From the NCBI RefSeq assembly GCF_023571765.1, contig NZ_JAMJXC010000002.1, positions 372,001 to 436,000 of the forward strand: a stretch of DNA of 64,000 nt, in the 5' to 3' direction. A program made the translations under genes and the position numbers. The notes beneath the pieces were generated by a model. That model was not told where the DNA came from. It did not search any database and was given only the letters and a program-made list of their open reading frames with translations. Shown piece after piece: positions 1 to 15,049 of this stretch (positions are counted from its first letter, which is position 1; every line of letters begins with the position of its first letter). Source of the DNA: Xanthobacter aminoxidans. GTDB taxonomy: Bacteria > Pseudomonadota > Alphaproteobacteria > Rhizobiales > Xanthobacteraceae.

Positions 1-1094
1 TGAAGGCCAATTCCAACCAGTCGGTCATCTCCACCCTCGCCCGCCTCGGCGCGGGGGCGGACATCGTTTCTTCCGGCGAGCTGATGCGCGCCCGCGCCGC
101 CGGCGTGCCGGGCGAGCGCATCGTCTTCTCCGGCGTCGGCAAGACGCGGGAGGAAATGGGCGAGGCGCTCGACGCCGGCATCCTCTGCTTCAATGTGGAG
201 AGCGAGCCGGAACTGGATGCCCTGTCGCAGGTCGCGCTCTCCAAGGGCGTGACGGCGCCGGTCTCCATTCGCGTCAATCCGGACGTGGACGCGAAGACCC
301 ACAAGAAGATCTCCACCGGCAAGTCGGCCACCAAGTTCGGCATCCCGATCTCCCGCGCGCGGGACGTGTACGATTACGCCGCGCGCCTGCCCGGCCTCGC
401 CATATCCGGCGTGGACATGCACATCGGCAGCCAGATCACCGACATGGCGCCGTTCGAGAACGCGGTGACGCTGCTCGCCGAGCTGGCGCGTGACCTCATG
501 GCCGCCGGCCACAGGCTGCACCACATGGACCTCGGCGGCGGGCTCGGCGTGCCCTATGCCGCCTCCGACCCGGTACCGCCCTCCCCCGCCGCTTATGCCG
601 AAGTCATCGGGCGGGCGCTCGGCGACCTGAAGCTGCCGCTGGTGTTCGAGATGGGACGGATGCTGGTGGCCAATGCCGGCATCCTCGTCACCCGCGTGAT
701 CTATGTGAAGAAGGGCGAGGGCAAGACCTTCGTGGTGGTAGACGCCGCCATGAACGACCTCATCCGCCCCACCCTCTACGAGGCTCACCACGACATCGTG
801 CCGGTGGCCGAGCCGGCGGCCGGCGCCGCCCTGGTGATCGCCGACGTGGTCGGCCCGGTATGCGAGACGGGCGATTTCCTCGCCCTCGACCGGCCGCTGC
901 CGGAGGTGAAGCCCGGCGACCTGCTGGCGGTGATGACGGCGGGCGCCTATGGCGCCGTGCAGTCCGGCACCTACAACACCCGCGCCCTGGTGCCCGAGGT
1001 GCTGGTGCGTGGACCCCAAGCGGCGGTGGTGCGCCCACGGGTCGATCCCGCGGCGCTGATCGCCCTCGACCGGCCGGCGCCCTGGCTGGATTGA
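1..1094 (+). CDS. lysA: Diaminopimelate decarboxylase, 5' end cut by window
   Basis: PLP-dependent decarboxylation of meso-diaminopimelate to L-lysine, the last step of lysine synthesis in the cytoplasm. The reading frame is open from the first base; the codon at bases 3-5 is the lysine of the VKANSNQ motif, which in this fold-III family carries the PLP, so only the N-terminal 50 or so residues are missing. Family motifs seen: HIGSQITD, GGGLGV, CETGDFLA (usual CESGD) and GAYGAVQSGTYNTR. The usual EPGR motif reads EMGR here, a Pro-to-Met change in an otherwise ordinary protein. It converges on the minus-strand gene ending at 1116, with 21 bases between them. Confidence 0.96.
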   Translation, partial: KANSNQSVISTLARLGAGADIVSSGELMRARAAGVPGERIVFSGVGKTREEMGEALDAGILCFNVESEPELDALSQVALSKGVTAPVSIRVNPDVDAKTHKKISTGKSATKFGIPISRARDVYDYAARLPGLAISGVDMHIGSQITDMAPFENAVTLLAELARDLMAAGHRLHHMDLGGGLGVPYAASDPVPPSPAAYAEVIGRALGDLKLPLVFEMGRMLVANAGILVTRVIYVKKGEGKTFVVVDAAMNDLIRPTLYEAHHDIVPVAEPAAGAALVIADVVGPVCETGDFLALDRPLPEVKPGDLLAVMTAGAYGAVQSGTYNTRALVPEVLVRGPQAAVVRPRVDPAALIALDRPAPWLD

Positions 1095-1115
1095 GCCGGC
1101 GCGATCAGCCGCGCC

Positions 1116-2129
1116 TCAGTCCCCCGACACCGCGAAGCGCAGCAGGATGGTGCGCTGGAGCGGGCTGAAATTGTCGTCGGAAATCAGGGTCAGCAGGATC
1201 CCGCCGGCGCCGCCGCGGGTGACGCCGAGGCCTTCCATATTGTCGATCTCGTAGCCCATGTCGAAGCGGCCCAGCACCTCGCCGGTGATGCGCGCGCCCG
1301 GCTTCACCTCGCTGGCCGGGAAGCGGCGGAGCTGCATGTTGACGCCTTCGAGCGGCGTGTAGTGGCGCTCCAGAAGGTAGAAATTGCCGTCCGGCCCCAG
1401 CGCGAGGTCGGTGGCATCGAACGGACCGCTCTTGGTCACGGTGAAGGTGCCGGGCGCGGGGCCACCGATGATGAAGCCGGGCAGGTCGTCCGCCTTCTTC
1501 GCCCCCTCTTCCCCGATGGCGATGAGCGCGCCCTTGAGCGGGCCGGAGGGCATGAAGGCGAGGCTTTCGAGGCCGGTGTTGCGCCTCAGCCCCTTGATGG
1601 CCGGCGCCGGCACCAGCGTGCCGCGCTTGCCGAGGGCATCGCGCGGATAGCGCCAGATCTCGTTGATGGTCTCCATCGCCACATAGGCGGCATCGGGCGC
1701 GAGGGTGACGGATTCCACATCCTCGCGCGCGTTTTCGGCCTGCACCTTGCCATCGGCATCGAGCAGCGCCGCGGCCTTGACGTCGGCGAGGCCGGTGGGG
1801 CGGTCATTCTCGGTGACGAGGCGGCCGGAGAGGAACAGGCCGGCATCGGTGATGGCGAGGAAGTGCCCGTCCTGCTCCAGCGCGAAGCCGGAGATGCCGC
1901 CGAAGCCGGGAAAGGGCGAGGTCAGCACCAGCCCGCCGAGGAACCGCAACGGGCCGAACTGGGTCAGCTCGTCCCCGCGCTTGAAGGTAACGACCGGCTG
2001 TGCCGTGACCGTGATGGCCACCGGCTCGGGCGGCAGCGCGCCCGGCTTGGAAAAGGCGAGATTGAACAGAAGCGCGCCGCCGAGGACCCCGGCGGCGACA
2101 ATGCCTAAAGCGCGCAGGCCCCGCTTCAA
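1116..2129 (-). CDS. Esterase-like-activity-of-phytase family protein, exported
   Basis: A 337-residue protein with an N-terminal hydrophobic segment (about residues 8-26), so exported or membrane-anchored. The body looks like the phytase-like beta-propeller family (DUF/PF13449 type): FGGISGFAL, an ITDAGLF stretch, LESLAFM and DNMEGLGV are typical blade motifs. The enzymatic role of this family is poorly defined and I assign no substrate. The start is a TTG overlapping the cobT stop (TTGA), so translation is probably coupled to cobT; no better ATG lies in the N-terminal region. A link to cobalamin metabolism is suggested only by position. Confidence 0.85.
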   Translation of the reverse strand: MKRGLRALGIVAAGVLGGALLFNLAFSKPGALPPEPVAITVTAQPVVTFKRGDELTQFGPLRFLGGLVLTSPFPGFGGISGFALEQDGHFLAITDAGLFLSGRLVTENDRPTGLADVKAAALLDADGKVQAENAREDVESVTLAPDAAYVAMETINEIWRYPRDALGKRGTLVPAPAIKGLRRNTGLESLAFMPSGPLKGALIAIGEEGAKKADDLPGFIIGGPAPGTFTVTKSGPFDATDLALGPDGNFYLLERHYTPLEGVNMQLRRFPASEVKPGARITGEVLGRFDMGYEIDNMEGLGVTRGGAGGILLTLISDDNFSPLQRTILLRFAVSGD

Positions 2130-4024
2130 TGCAGGCGGCCGCCCCGCGACGCCCCCTTGCCGCCGCCACCGGGGGTTTCCTCGAACAGCTCGGCGAGCTT
2201 CTCGGTCATCACCCCGCCCAGCTCCTCGGCGTCCACGATGGTGACGGCGCGACGGTAGTAGCGCGTCACGTCATGGCCGATGCCGATGGCGATCAGCTCC
2301 ACCGGCGAGCGGGTCTCGATCTCGGTGATGATGTGGCGGAGGTGCCGCTCCAGATAATTGCCGGCGTTCACCGACAGCGTGGAATCGTCCACCGGCGCGC
2401 CGTCGGAAATCATCATCAGGATGCGCCGCGCCTCGGTGCGGGCCAGCAGGCGCTTGTGCGCCCAGTCCAGCGCCTCGCCGTCGATGTTTTCCTTGAGGAG
2501 GCCCTCGCGCATCATCAGGCCGAGGTTGCGGCGCGCCCGGCGCCACGGGGCGTCGGCCGATTTGTAGATGATGTGCCTGAGATCGTTGAGGCGGCCGGGG
2601 GCGGCGGGCTTGCCGGCGGCGAGCCAGGCCTCGCGGGACTGGCCGCCCTTCCAGGCGCGCGTGGTGAAGCCCAGCACCTCCACCTTCACGCCGCAGCGCT
2701 CCAGCGTGCGGGCGAGGATGTCGGCGCAGGTGGCGGCCACCGTGATGGGCCGGCCGCGCATGGAGCCGGAATTGTCGATGAGCAGCGTCACCACCGTGTC
2801 GCGGAAGTCGGTGTCTCGCTCGCGCTTGAAGGACAGCGCCGCCATGGGGTCCATGATGACCCGCGGCAGGCGCGCGGGATCGAGCACGCCCTCTTCGAGG
2901 TCGAATTCCCAGGCGCGGTTCTGCTGCGCCAGCAGCTTGCGCTGGAGGCGGTTGGCAAGACGCGCCACCACGCCCTGGAGATGGGCCAGCTGCTTGTCGA
3001 GATAGGAGCGGAGGCGCGTCAGCTCCTCGGGATCGCAGAGATCCTCGGCCGAGGTCTCCTCGTCGAACTTGGTGGTGAAGGCGTGGTATTCCGGCCCGCG
3101 ATTGTCGTGCGTCATCGGCGGACGCGGCGACCACGGCTCGGCCGGCTCCTCGCTGTCGCCCATCTCGGTGCCGTCGGGCACGTCGGCGGGGGGCGCGGCC
3201 TCGCTCTGGGCGGCAGAGTCGGGCATCTCCTCCTCGGAGAGCTCGGCCTCCATCTCGGTGGCGCCCTGCTGGCTGTCGTCCTCACGGCTTTCGCCGTTTT
3301 CGCCGCCCTGCTCGTCGGCGCCACCCTCGTTCTCGTTCTCCTCGGGCTCCTGCTCGGTGTCGAGGCCGCTTTCCTCGCCCATGTCGAGGGAGGCGAGGAG
3401 ATCGCGGGCGATCTCGCCGAACTTCTTCTGGTTCTCGATGCTGTCGATGAGCCGCGCGAGGTCGCCCTCGGCCCGCTCCTCGATGAAGGGGCGCCAGAGG
3501 TCCACCACGCGCCGGGCATCGGGGGGCGGGGGCTCGCCGGTCAGGCGCTCGCGCACCATCAGCGCCACCGCGTCGGCGATGGGGGCCTCGGAGCGCTCGG
3601 TGATGTCGGCGAAATTGGCGCGGTGGTAGCGGTCCTGCAGCATGGCCGCGAGATTGCGCTTCACGCCCGGCATGCGGTTGCCGCCGATGGCCTCCACCCG
3701 CGCCTGCTCCACCGCCTCGAACACGCCGCGGGCGACTTCGCCCTGGGGCAGCATCTTGCGATGCACGCCCGGATCATGACAGGCGCGGCGCAAGGCGAGG
3801 GAATCCGCATGGCCGCGCACGATGGCGGCGTCCTGAAGGGTGAAGCGGCGCGGCGGCTCGGGCAGGCGCACCCGGTCCGGGCCGAGCGCCGGACGCTCGG
3901 AGGCGAAGGACACCTCGAACTCGGAGACGCCGGCGATGGCCTTGAAGCAGCCGGTGACGGCGCGCTTGAACGGCTCGGACGGCGCTTCCTTGGGGGCCTT
4001 GCCGGTGGTGCGGTTGGTGGCCAT
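2126..4024 (-). CDS. cobT: Aerobic cobaltochelatase subunit CobT
   Basis: Subunit of the ATP-dependent CobNST complex that inserts cobalt into hydrogenobyrinic acid a,c-diamide in the aerobic cobalamin pathway. The 632-residue length fits the family. Seen in order: CobT N-terminal domain, a very acidic low-complexity linker (about residues 215-300, runs of Glu/Asp), and a C-terminal von Willebrand A domain with MIDAS motif DNSGSMRG near residue 420. The gene follows cobS with a 124-base gap on the same strand. CobN is not in the window. The acidic linker is typical of CobT and magnesium-chelatase D subunits. Confidence 0.97.
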   Translation of the reverse strand: MATNRTTGKAPKEAPSEPFKRAVTGCFKAIAGVSEFEVSFASERPALGPDRVRLPEPPRRFTLQDAAIVRGHADSLALRRACHDPGVHRKMLPQGEVARGVFEAVEQARVEAIGGNRMPGVKRNLAAMLQDRYHRANFADITERSEAPIADAVALMVRERLTGEPPPPDARRVVDLWRPFIEERAEGDLARLIDSIENQKKFGEIARDLLASLDMGEESGLDTEQEPEENENEGGADEQGGENGESREDDSQQGATEMEAELSEEEMPDSAAQSEAAPPADVPDGTEMGDSEEPAEPWSPRPPMTHDNRGPEYHAFTTKFDEETSAEDLCDPEELTRLRSYLDKQLAHLQGVVARLANRLQRKLLAQQNRAWEFDLEEGVLDPARLPRVIMDPMAALSFKRERDTDFRDTVVTLLIDNSGSMRGRPITVAATCADILARTLERCGVKVEVLGFTTRAWKGGQSREAWLAAGKPAAPGRLNDLRHIIYKSADAPWRRARRNLGLMMREGLLKENIDGEALDWAHKRLLARTEARRILMMISDGAPVDDSTLSVNAGNYLERHLRHIITEIETRSPVELIAIGIGHDVTRYYRRAVTIVDAEELGGVMTEKLAELFEETPGGGGKGASRGGRLH

Positions 4025-4148
4025 GGCGCGTGCTTCTTCGGCTCTTGCGTCTTTGAGAAGCGCTTCGCGAAGAGGCGCCTCCTGCGGGGAAACAGGCCAC
4101 GCCGTGGCGCAGCCCGTTCAATGCAAGGCGCGGCTGAGCCGCACCGGT

Positions 4149-5132
4149 TCAGGACAGAGCGACGTTCACCGTGCTCTCGGCCAGCTCCTGGCCGAAGCAG
4201 CGCTGGTAGAACTCTGCCACCAGCGGGCGCTCCAGCTCGTCGCACTTGTTGAGGAAGGTCACGCGCAGGGCGAAGGCGATATCGCGGAAGATGTCCGCGT
4301 TCTCGGCCCAGGTGATGACCGTGCGCGGGCTCATGACGGTGGAGAGATCGCCGTTCATGAACGCCTGCCGGGTGAGGTCCGCGAGGCGGACCATGCGGTT
4401 CACCGTGTCGCGGCCTTCCACGTTCTGGAAGTGCTTCGCCTTGGCGAGGACGATGTCCACTTCCTTGTCGTGGGCGAGATAGTTCAGCGAGGTGACGATG
4501 GACCAGCGGTCCATCTGCGCCTGGTTGATCTGCTGGGTGCCGTGATAGAGGCCGGTGGTGTCGCCGAGGCCGATGGTGTTGGCGGTGGCGAACAGGCGGA
4601 ACGCGGGGTGGGGGCGGATCACCCGGCTCTGGTCGAGCAGGGTCAGGCGGCCGGAGGATTCCAGCACGCGCTGGATCACGAACATCACGTCCGGGCGGCC
4701 GGCGTCATATTCGTCGAACACGAGGGCGACGTTGTTCTGGTAGGCCCAGGGCAGGATGCCGTCGCGGAATTCGGTGACCTGCAGGCCGTCCTTCACCACG
4801 ATCGCATCCTTGCCGATGAGGTCGATGCGCGAGATGTGGCTGTCGAGGTTGATGCGCACGCACGGCCAGTTCAGCCGCGCCGCCACCTGCTCGATATGGG
4901 TGGACTTGCCGGTGCCGTGGTATCCGGTAACCATCACGCGACGGTTGCGCGCAAAGCCGGCCAGGATGGCCAGGGTGGTCGGCCGGTCGAACAGGTAATC
5001 CGGGTCCAGCTCGGGGACGTGGGAGTCGGCTTCGGAGTAGGCCGGAACCTCCATGTCGATATCGATGCCGAACGTCTGGCGAACCGACACCTTCATGTCC
5101 GGCATCGGGGCAGTGGTCTCCAAACCGCTCAT
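4149..5132 (-). CDS. cobS: Aerobic cobaltochelatase AAA+ subunit CobS
   Basis: AAA+ ATPase partner of CobT in cobalt insertion. The 327-residue protein shows Walker [11 protein letters not shown] (near residue 100) and Walker [10 protein letters not shown], plus arginine-rich sensor regions. An 11-residue N-terminal extension is possible from 5165, but the ATG at 5132 is preceded by a strong GGAGGAG Shine-Dalgarno and begins [14 protein letters not shown], so it is preferred. It lies 103 bases downstream of the J-domain gene and 124 bases upstream of cobT, all on the minus strand. Confidence 0.97.
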   Translation of the reverse strand: MSGLETTAPMPDMKVSVRQTFGIDIDMEVPAYSEADSHVPELDPDYLFDRPTTLAILAGFARNRRVMVTGYHGTGKSTHIEQVAARLNWPCVRINLDSHISRIDLIGKDAIVVKDGLQVTEFRDGILPWAYQNNVALVFDEYDAGRPDVMFVIQRVLESSGRLTLLDQSRVIRPHPAFRLFATANTIGLGDTTGLYHGTQQINQAQMDRWSIVTSLNYLAHDKEVDIVLAKAKHFQNVEGRDTVNRMVRLADLTRQAFMNGDLSTVMSPRTVITWAENADIFRDIAFALRVTFLNKCDELERPLVAEFYQRCFGQELAESTVNVALS

Positions 5133-5235
5133 AACTCCTCCGTCGGCGCGCCCCGCGCGCCCCATTTCGTGTCCGTATCCATCACGGCGCGGTCCGAGGA
5201 GCCGCCTCCGCGTCGCCGGCGATCCTGAGGACCGC

Positions 5236-5847
5236 TCAGCAGAAACCTGCCTGCTTGAGGCTGTTGTAGGCCTGGATGACGCTGCGCAGGCGGTCCTCCG
5301 AGGAACGGTCGCCGCCGTTCGCGTCGGGGTGGTGCAGCTTCACCAGTTCCTTGTAGCGGGCCTTGATCTCGACCGCGCTGGCCGACATTTCGAGGCCCAT
5401 CACCTCCAGCGCCCGCCGCTCCGCGGTGCGCACGATCTTGCCGTCCGGCTCCGGCCGGTCGGCCCGGAAGGTGCCGCCCATCTCGGCGGTGAAGCCGAAG
5501 GGATCGCGCATGCCGTCGCCGGTGTCCGCGCCCGGCCGGCGGCCGCTGGCGCCCTTCATGCCCATCTTCCAGGTGGGGCGATGGCCGGTCAGCGCGTCCT
5601 TCTGGTAGGCATACACCGCGTCGTCGGTCATGCCCGAGAAATAGTTGTAGGACTGGTTGTACGCCTTCACATGGTCAAGGCAGTAGGACCAGTACTGGCC
5701 TTCCTGATGCCGTCCCTTGGGCGCCTTGTGCGTGCCCTCCGCCGTGCAGCCCGGCCACTGGCAGCCCGTCAGCGACAGCCGGGGGCGATGCCGGTCGTCG
5801 GCGGGCTTGACCCGGATGCGGTCGAAAAGGGGGGAGTCGAATTTCAT
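5236..5847 (-). CDS. J-domain (DnaJ-family) co-chaperone, putative
   Basis: A 203-residue cytoplasmic protein. Its C-terminal 60 residues form a J-domain with the diagnostic HPD tripeptide ([12 protein letters not shown]) that stimulates Hsp70 ATPase. The N-terminal part holds paired cysteines (CQWPGC and YCLDH) that could bind zinc. The start at 5847 ([12 protein letters not shown]) is chosen over an upstream ATG at 5919 because the extra 24 residues are not conserved-looking. It precedes cobS on the same strand; I recall this order from other rhizobial chromosomes, but a functional tie to cobalt chelation is only inference. Confidence 0.9.
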   Translation of the reverse strand: MKFDSPLFDRIRVKPADDRHRPRLSLTGCQWPGCTAEGTHKAPKGRHQEGQYWSYCLDHVKAYNQSYNYFSGMTDDAVYAYQKDALTGHRPTWKMGMKGASGRRPGADTGDGMRDPFGFTAEMGGTFRADRPEPDGKIVRTAERRALEVMGLEMSASAVEIKARYKELVKLHHPDANGGDRSSEDRLRSVIQAYNSLKQAGFC

Positions 5848-6088
5848 GGCCGATCGATTATGTGCGTCGTTCCGCGGCGCGGCAAGGAATTGCGGTGCAG
5901 CGCGTGGAGAAAGCGCCATGCCACAGGGGTAGCGGGGGATGTGACGTCGGGAGCGGAAGCGGCTAAGCCGGCCTCATCGTGACCGAGGGTGGCAGGCCGC
6001 GACAAGCCCCATATAATGCCGCCCACGCGGGAGCGCCATAACCGGCCGCTTTCTTCGGTCCATTCCTTTTCACAGAAGCCTTTTCATC

Positions 6089-6388
6089 ATGTCCCACTCT
6101 TCCCTTTCCGACATCCGCCAGACGCTCGAAGCCGGCCTCAGCCCCCTCGCCCTCGAGCTTGAGGACGAGAGCCACAAGCATGCCGGCCACGCCGGCGTGA
6201 TGCATGATCACAAGGGCGCCAATCGCGGCGATGGCGGCATCACCCACCTCAGGGTGCGGGTGGTCTCCCCGAGCTTCACCGGCAAGAGCCGGGTGGAGCG
6301 GCACCGCATCGTCAACGGCCTGCTGGAAGGCGAGATCGCGCGCGGTCTGCACGCCCTCGCCATCGAGGCCAAGGCGCCGGGTGAATGA
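6089..6388 (+). CDS. BolA family protein
   Basis: A 99-residue BolA-fold protein. The family's conserved core is present: VVSPSFTGKSRVERHRIV followed by the short helix ending IARGLHALAIEAK. BolA proteins pair with monothiol glutaredoxins to handle [2Fe-2S] clusters and act in iron sensing or stress morphology. It diverges from the J-domain gene across a 241-base region (5848-6088) that presumably carries both promoters; I saw no convincing specific operator there. queC follows 48 bases downstream. Confidence 0.93.
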   Translation: MSHSSLSDIRQTLEAGLSPLALELEDESHKHAGHAGVMHDHKGANRGDGGITHLRVRVVSPSFTGKSRVERHRIVNGLLEGEIARGLHALAIEAKAPGE

Positions 6389-6436
6389 ACCGCCCCCGGC
6401 GAATGAGCCTGACTTCGGTAAAGGGGTCGCCTGCGC

Positions 6437-9713
<3,277 letters not shown>

Positions 9714-9716
9714 GGG

Positions 9717-9737
9717 GACGCGGCCGGGCGCCGCGTC
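9717..9737 (+). terminator. GC-rich hairpin after gyrB
   Basis: Perfect 8-bp stem GACGCGGC / GCCGCGTC with a 5-base loop, starting four bases after the gyrB stop. The following bases are only weakly T-rich, so this is a terminator-like hairpin rather than a textbook terminator. Confidence 0.5.
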
Positions 9738-9759
9738 ACGCTTCCGATTTCCGAGGGAA

Positions 9760-10126
9760 ACACCAGCCGGCCTGTAAGCCGGGTTCTGTACGGCGGGCTT
9801 GCGCCCGCGTGGCGACCATTCCTCTGGGACGCCGGTTGCCCGGCGCCTCTAGCAGTCAACCCGGACGGCGCCCCGTAGACAGGGGTGGTTGCCCGTGCCG
9901 TCCCTATTCGACTTTGCTCCCGGTGGGGTTTGCCGTGCCGCTTCCGTTGCCGGTCGCGCGGTGGGCTCTTACCCCACCGTTTCACCCTGGCCCGTGCACG
10001 CACGGGTGGTTTGATTTCTGTGGCACTTTCCCTGGGGTCGCCCCCGCCGGACGTTATCCGGCACCGTGTCTGCGTGGAGCCCGGACTTTCCTCGACACCG
10101 AAATGCCGCGGCCGCCCGGCCGGCTG
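9760..10126 (-). ncRNA. rnpB: RNase P RNA, bacterial type A
   Basis: Catalytic RNA that removes the 5' leader of pre-tRNAs. Read on the minus strand, the conserved P4 region GAGGAAAGTCCGG appears near the 5' end (about 10081-10095). The downstream universal segments follow: AGGGTGAAACGGTGGGGTAAGAGCCC-type J/P elements near 9960-9990, AGCAAAGTCGAATAGGG near 9900-9925, and the 3' ACAGAACCCGGCTTA element near 9770-9790. The 5' and 3' ends pair as P1 (GCCGGCCGG-like ends). Ends are approximate to about 10 bases. The stretch between it and ligA (10127-10187) shows nothing else. Confidence 0.93.
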
Positions 10127-10187
10127 GTGGGGGAGGAATGGGGGTTTCAGGCGGGGGCGTCAAGGGGCGTGAGCCGGCGAAACGCCT

Positions 10188-12374
<2,187 letters not shown>

Positions 12375-12461
12375 CTATATCCCCTCCGTCTGGTTTTCGA
12401 TCAATGTCGCGTTCTTGAAAAATGTCTAAGGTACGCCGACGCGAATCTCATGGGGGATGAA

Positions 12462-14456
12462 ATGGTCAGGGTGTCCCGATACACGCGCCGGCTTGCGGCG
12501 CTTGCCGCCGCCACTTTTCTCGGCGCCGCAACGCCGGCTCTGGCGCAGTTCGCCCCCGACCCGTCAGCCGATCCGGCCCTCGTGGCGCGCGGCGAGTACA
12601 TCGCCAAGGCGGCGGACTGCATGCCCTGCCACACCGGGGACAAGTCCAAGCCCTTCGCCGGCGGCCTCGCGCTGAACACGCCCTTCGGCGCCATCTACTC
12701 ACCCAACATCACCTCCGACCGCACCACCGGCATCGGCCTGTGGACCTATGATCAGTTCGTGAACGCGGTGCGCAACGGCATCCGCAAGGACGGGGCCTAT
12801 CTCTACCCGGCCATGCCGTTCGACGCGTACACGGAGATCACCGACGACGACATGAAGGCCCTGTGGGCCTATGCGCGCGCCATCCCGCCGATCCCGAACA
12901 CGCCGCCGGACAACCAGCTGGAATTCCCGTTCAACATCCGCCTCGGGATGCTGGCGTGGCGCGAGCTGTTCTTCGATCAGGGCCGCTTCCACCCGACCGC
13001 GGGCAAGAGCGCCGAGTGGAACCGCGGCGCCTACCTCGTCAACGCGCTCGGCCATTGCGGCGATTGCCACACCCCGCGCAACCTGATGGGCGCGACCAAG
13101 GCCAAGGCCGCCTTCCTCGGCGCCGACATCGACGGCTTCTGGGCACCCGACATCGACACCGCCTCGCTCAAGAAGACCTGGACGCCGGAGACGCTGACCA
13201 CTTTCTTCGCCACCGGCTCCGTGCCGGGCAAGACCTCGGTGTTCGGCCCCATGGCCGAGGTGATCCATGATTCCGTGAGCAAGATGACCGCGCAGGACCG
13301 TGCCGCGCTCGTCACCTACCTGTTCGATGCGCCGCCCCCAGCCGACAAGCCGGCGGTGCAGAAGGCGTCCCCGCTTTCCGCCGACGTCTATGCGCGGGCG
13401 TCCAAGCTCTACATCGACAATTGCGCCGTCTGCCACATGGACAAGGGCGCCGGCCGCACCGACACCATCCCCGCGCTCGCCGGCAACCCGGCCGTGATCG
13501 CGGCCGAGCCCTACAACATCATCATGGCGGTGCTGGGCGGCCTGCCGGCGGGCGGCACCTACGGTGCCATGCCCTCCTTCGCCGGCCGGCTCAACGACCA
13601 GCAGGTGGCGGACCTCGCCAATTACGTGCGCACCTCGTGGGGCAATGCGGCCGCGCCGAACGTGACCCCCTCCATGGTCGCGGCATGGCGCGCCGCCGCG
13701 GCGCCGGACTACGGCACGCAGGCGGCCTCCGCCTTCACCTGCCCCGACGTGGGCGGTGCCCCCGGCTCGGATGGCCCGGACGCGAAGGCGGTGGCCGCGC
13801 TCTCGGCCATGATGGCCGGCGGCCAGCGCTCCATTCCCATGATGGTGGACACCTACAAGGCCGCCTCCGGCTCGTCCGGCTCGGGCACGATCGTGGATGC
13901 GCTCACCGCCGCCTATTGCCCCGTTGTGGCCAAGAGCAACGCGCCCGACTGGCAGAAGACCGCCGAGCTGCGCCGCTTCACCCTTCAGGCCGCCATGGAA
14001 GTGTCGCGCCGCACGATCTCCGGTCCGGTGGACAGCCAGCCCATCGCCTGGGCGCTGCCGGTGGGTCCCGGCCTCGTGCTGAAGGAGCCGGCGAGCCTCG
14101 CCGACAAGCTGGCCTGCCCGGCCGATGACGGCAAGGCGGTGCCGACCGACCTCTCGGCGGGGGCGGCCAAGCTGCTCACCGGCGTGAAGCCCCCCATGCA
14201 GGGCGCGGCCATCGCCTCCGCGGCGACCACGCTCTACCAGCAGAACCCGAAGGCCCGGCCGTCCGACGTCGCCAATGCCCTCATCGCCTCCTATTGCCGG
14301 ATCGTGACGGGGGTGAAGACCTCGGTGGCGGAGCAGAACGCGCTGCTCAACCAGTTCGCCGGCCAGGCGGTGCAGACGCTCCAGCTGCTGCCCCCGCGCA
14401 AGACGGTGGTGGAGGCTGCCCCGGCCGCGACGCCGGCTCCCGCCAAGAAGAAGTGA
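12462..14456 (+). CDS. Three-haem periplasmic cytochrome c with duplicated C-terminal module
   Basis: A 664-residue exported cytochrome. After a signal peptide (cleavage near ALAQF, residue 29) come three c-type haem sites: CMPCH (residue 53), CGDCH (199) and CAVCH (321). That is the layout of the cytochrome subunit of membrane-bound alcohol/gluconate dehydrogenases, which pass electrons to ubiquinone. No dehydrogenase subunit is adjacent. The last 240 residues are not part of that family: they hold two copies of a module with cysteines at 427/486 and 552/612, so within-module spacing is 59-60 and the period about 125. The tail ends in an Ala/Pro/Lys stretch. ATG 12462 is chosen because GGGGGAT precedes it; an in-frame ATG at 12450 is possible. 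Confidence 0.9.
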   Translation: MVRVSRYTRRLAALAAATFLGAATPALAQFAPDPSADPALVARGEYIAKAADCMPCHTGDKSKPFAGGLALNTPFGAIYSPNITSDRTTGIGLWTYDQFVNAVRNGIRKDGAYLYPAMPFDAYTEITDDDMKALWAYARAIPPIPNTPPDNQLEFPFNIRLGMLAWRELFFDQGRFHPTAGKSAEWNRGAYLVNALGHCGDCHTPRNLMGATKAKAAFLGADIDGFWAPDIDTASLKKTWTPETLTTFFATGSVPGKTSVFGPMAEVIHDSVSKMTAQDRAALVTYLFDAPPPADKPAVQKASPLSADVYARASKLYIDNCAVCHMDKGAGRTDTIPALAGNPAVIAAEPYNIIMAVLGGLPAGGTYGAMPSFAGRLNDQQVADLANYVRTSWGNAAAPNVTPSMVAAWRAAAAPDYGTQAASAFTCPDVGGAPGSDGPDAKAVAALSAMMAGGQRSIPMMVDTYKAASGSSGSGTIVDALTAAYCPVVAKSNAPDWQKTAELRRFTLQAAMEVSRRTISGPVDSQPIAWALPVGPGLVLKEPASLADKLACPADDGKAVPTDLSAGAAKLLTGVKPPMQGAAIASAATTLYQQNPKARPSDVANALIASYCRIVTGVKTSVAEQNALLNQFAGQAVQTLQLLPPRKTVVEAAPAATPAPAKKK

Positions 14457-14493
14457 GGTGCCGGCCGCCCTCGGCGAGGGCGGCCATTAACCC

Positions 14494-14509
14494 TGTTTCA
14501 TGTGAAACG
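14494..14509. promoter_or_regulatory. parS-like 16-mer
   Basis: TGTTTCATGTGAAACG differs at two positions from the ParB site consensus TGTTTCACGTGAAACA and contains the inverted repeat GTTTCA..TGAAAC. It sits between the cytochrome stop and its terminator. It may equally be chance or a different operator. Confidence 0.35.
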
Positions 14510-14544
14510 GCCGCTCCGGAAACCGGGGCGGCCGTTCGCTTTTG
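14508..14544 (+). terminator. Rho-independent terminator of cytochrome c gene
   Basis: A 12-bp stem CGGCCGCTCCGG / CCGGGGCGGCCG (one G-U pair) with an AAA loop, followed by TTCGCTTTTG. It lies 52 bases past the cytochrome stop codon. A smaller hairpin (CCGCCCTCGGCGAGGGCGG) precedes it at about 14466-14484. Confidence 0.75.
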
Positions 14545-14583
14545 TGCCGGAAAATCGGAGAGGGGCGGCGCCCCCGGGGGGCG

Positions 14584-14886
14584 TCAGTCGTGGCTCTGAA
14601 GGCCGTCGTGGACGTCGAACACCACGTTGCCCTGCCGCCAGGCGAACGGCGCGCCGGGGGTCTGCACCTTGATCTCGCTCTGGGGAATGAGCTTGTCGCA
14701 GAGCATCACCAGGATGTCCTCGAGCGGGGCGGTGGTGTCGTTCTCCTCGGTCATGCGATCGATGGAGATCTCGCCACCTTCCACGCCGTCGTCCTCGATG
14801 TGGACGATGAAAATCTCTTCGTGGCCGTGGATGCCGTGGGCGGTGACGCGGAACGTTTCTCCCTGATACTCAAATTCCCGGACCAT
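14584..14886 (-). CDS. Conserved-looking hypothetical protein, 100 residues
   Basis: I do not recognise a family. The protein starts MVREFEYQGETFRVTA, is acidic overall, has no signal peptide or membrane segment, and has a mixed beta/alpha appearance with the sequence ISIDRMTEEN in the middle and QGNVVFDVHDG near the end. Codon use is like that of its neighbours, which supports it being real. It faces the cytochrome gene tail to tail. The 163 bases upstream (14887-15049) are relatively AT-rich and may hold its promoter. Confidence 0.75.
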   Translation of the reverse strand: MVREFEYQGETFRVTAHGIHGHEEIFIVHIEDDGVEGGEISIDRMTEENDTTAPLEDILVMLCDKLIPQSEIKVQTPGAPFAWRQGNVVFDVHDGLQSHD

Positions 14887-15049
14887 TGTTCATTCTCACT
14901 GCTGTCATTGAAAAATACGCTGGGACGCAACGGTACTGGCGGGGCAACCCCCAAAAAACGGCGAAATCTAGAATCGTGACTATGGATTGGTCAAGGCCTG
15001 ATCGGCCCGGGTCAAATTGATGAAATAATAAGCAAAAGATCGGTGCCCG

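Noticed and set aside
6389-6436. preQ1 riboswitch before queC
   Set aside because: Only 48 bases separate it from the bolA-family gene, and I saw no preQ1 aptamer-type stem and A-rich tail.
9714-10187. Protein-coding frames across 9515-10222
   Set aside because: Conserved RNase P RNA elements run through the region; the frames are incidental.
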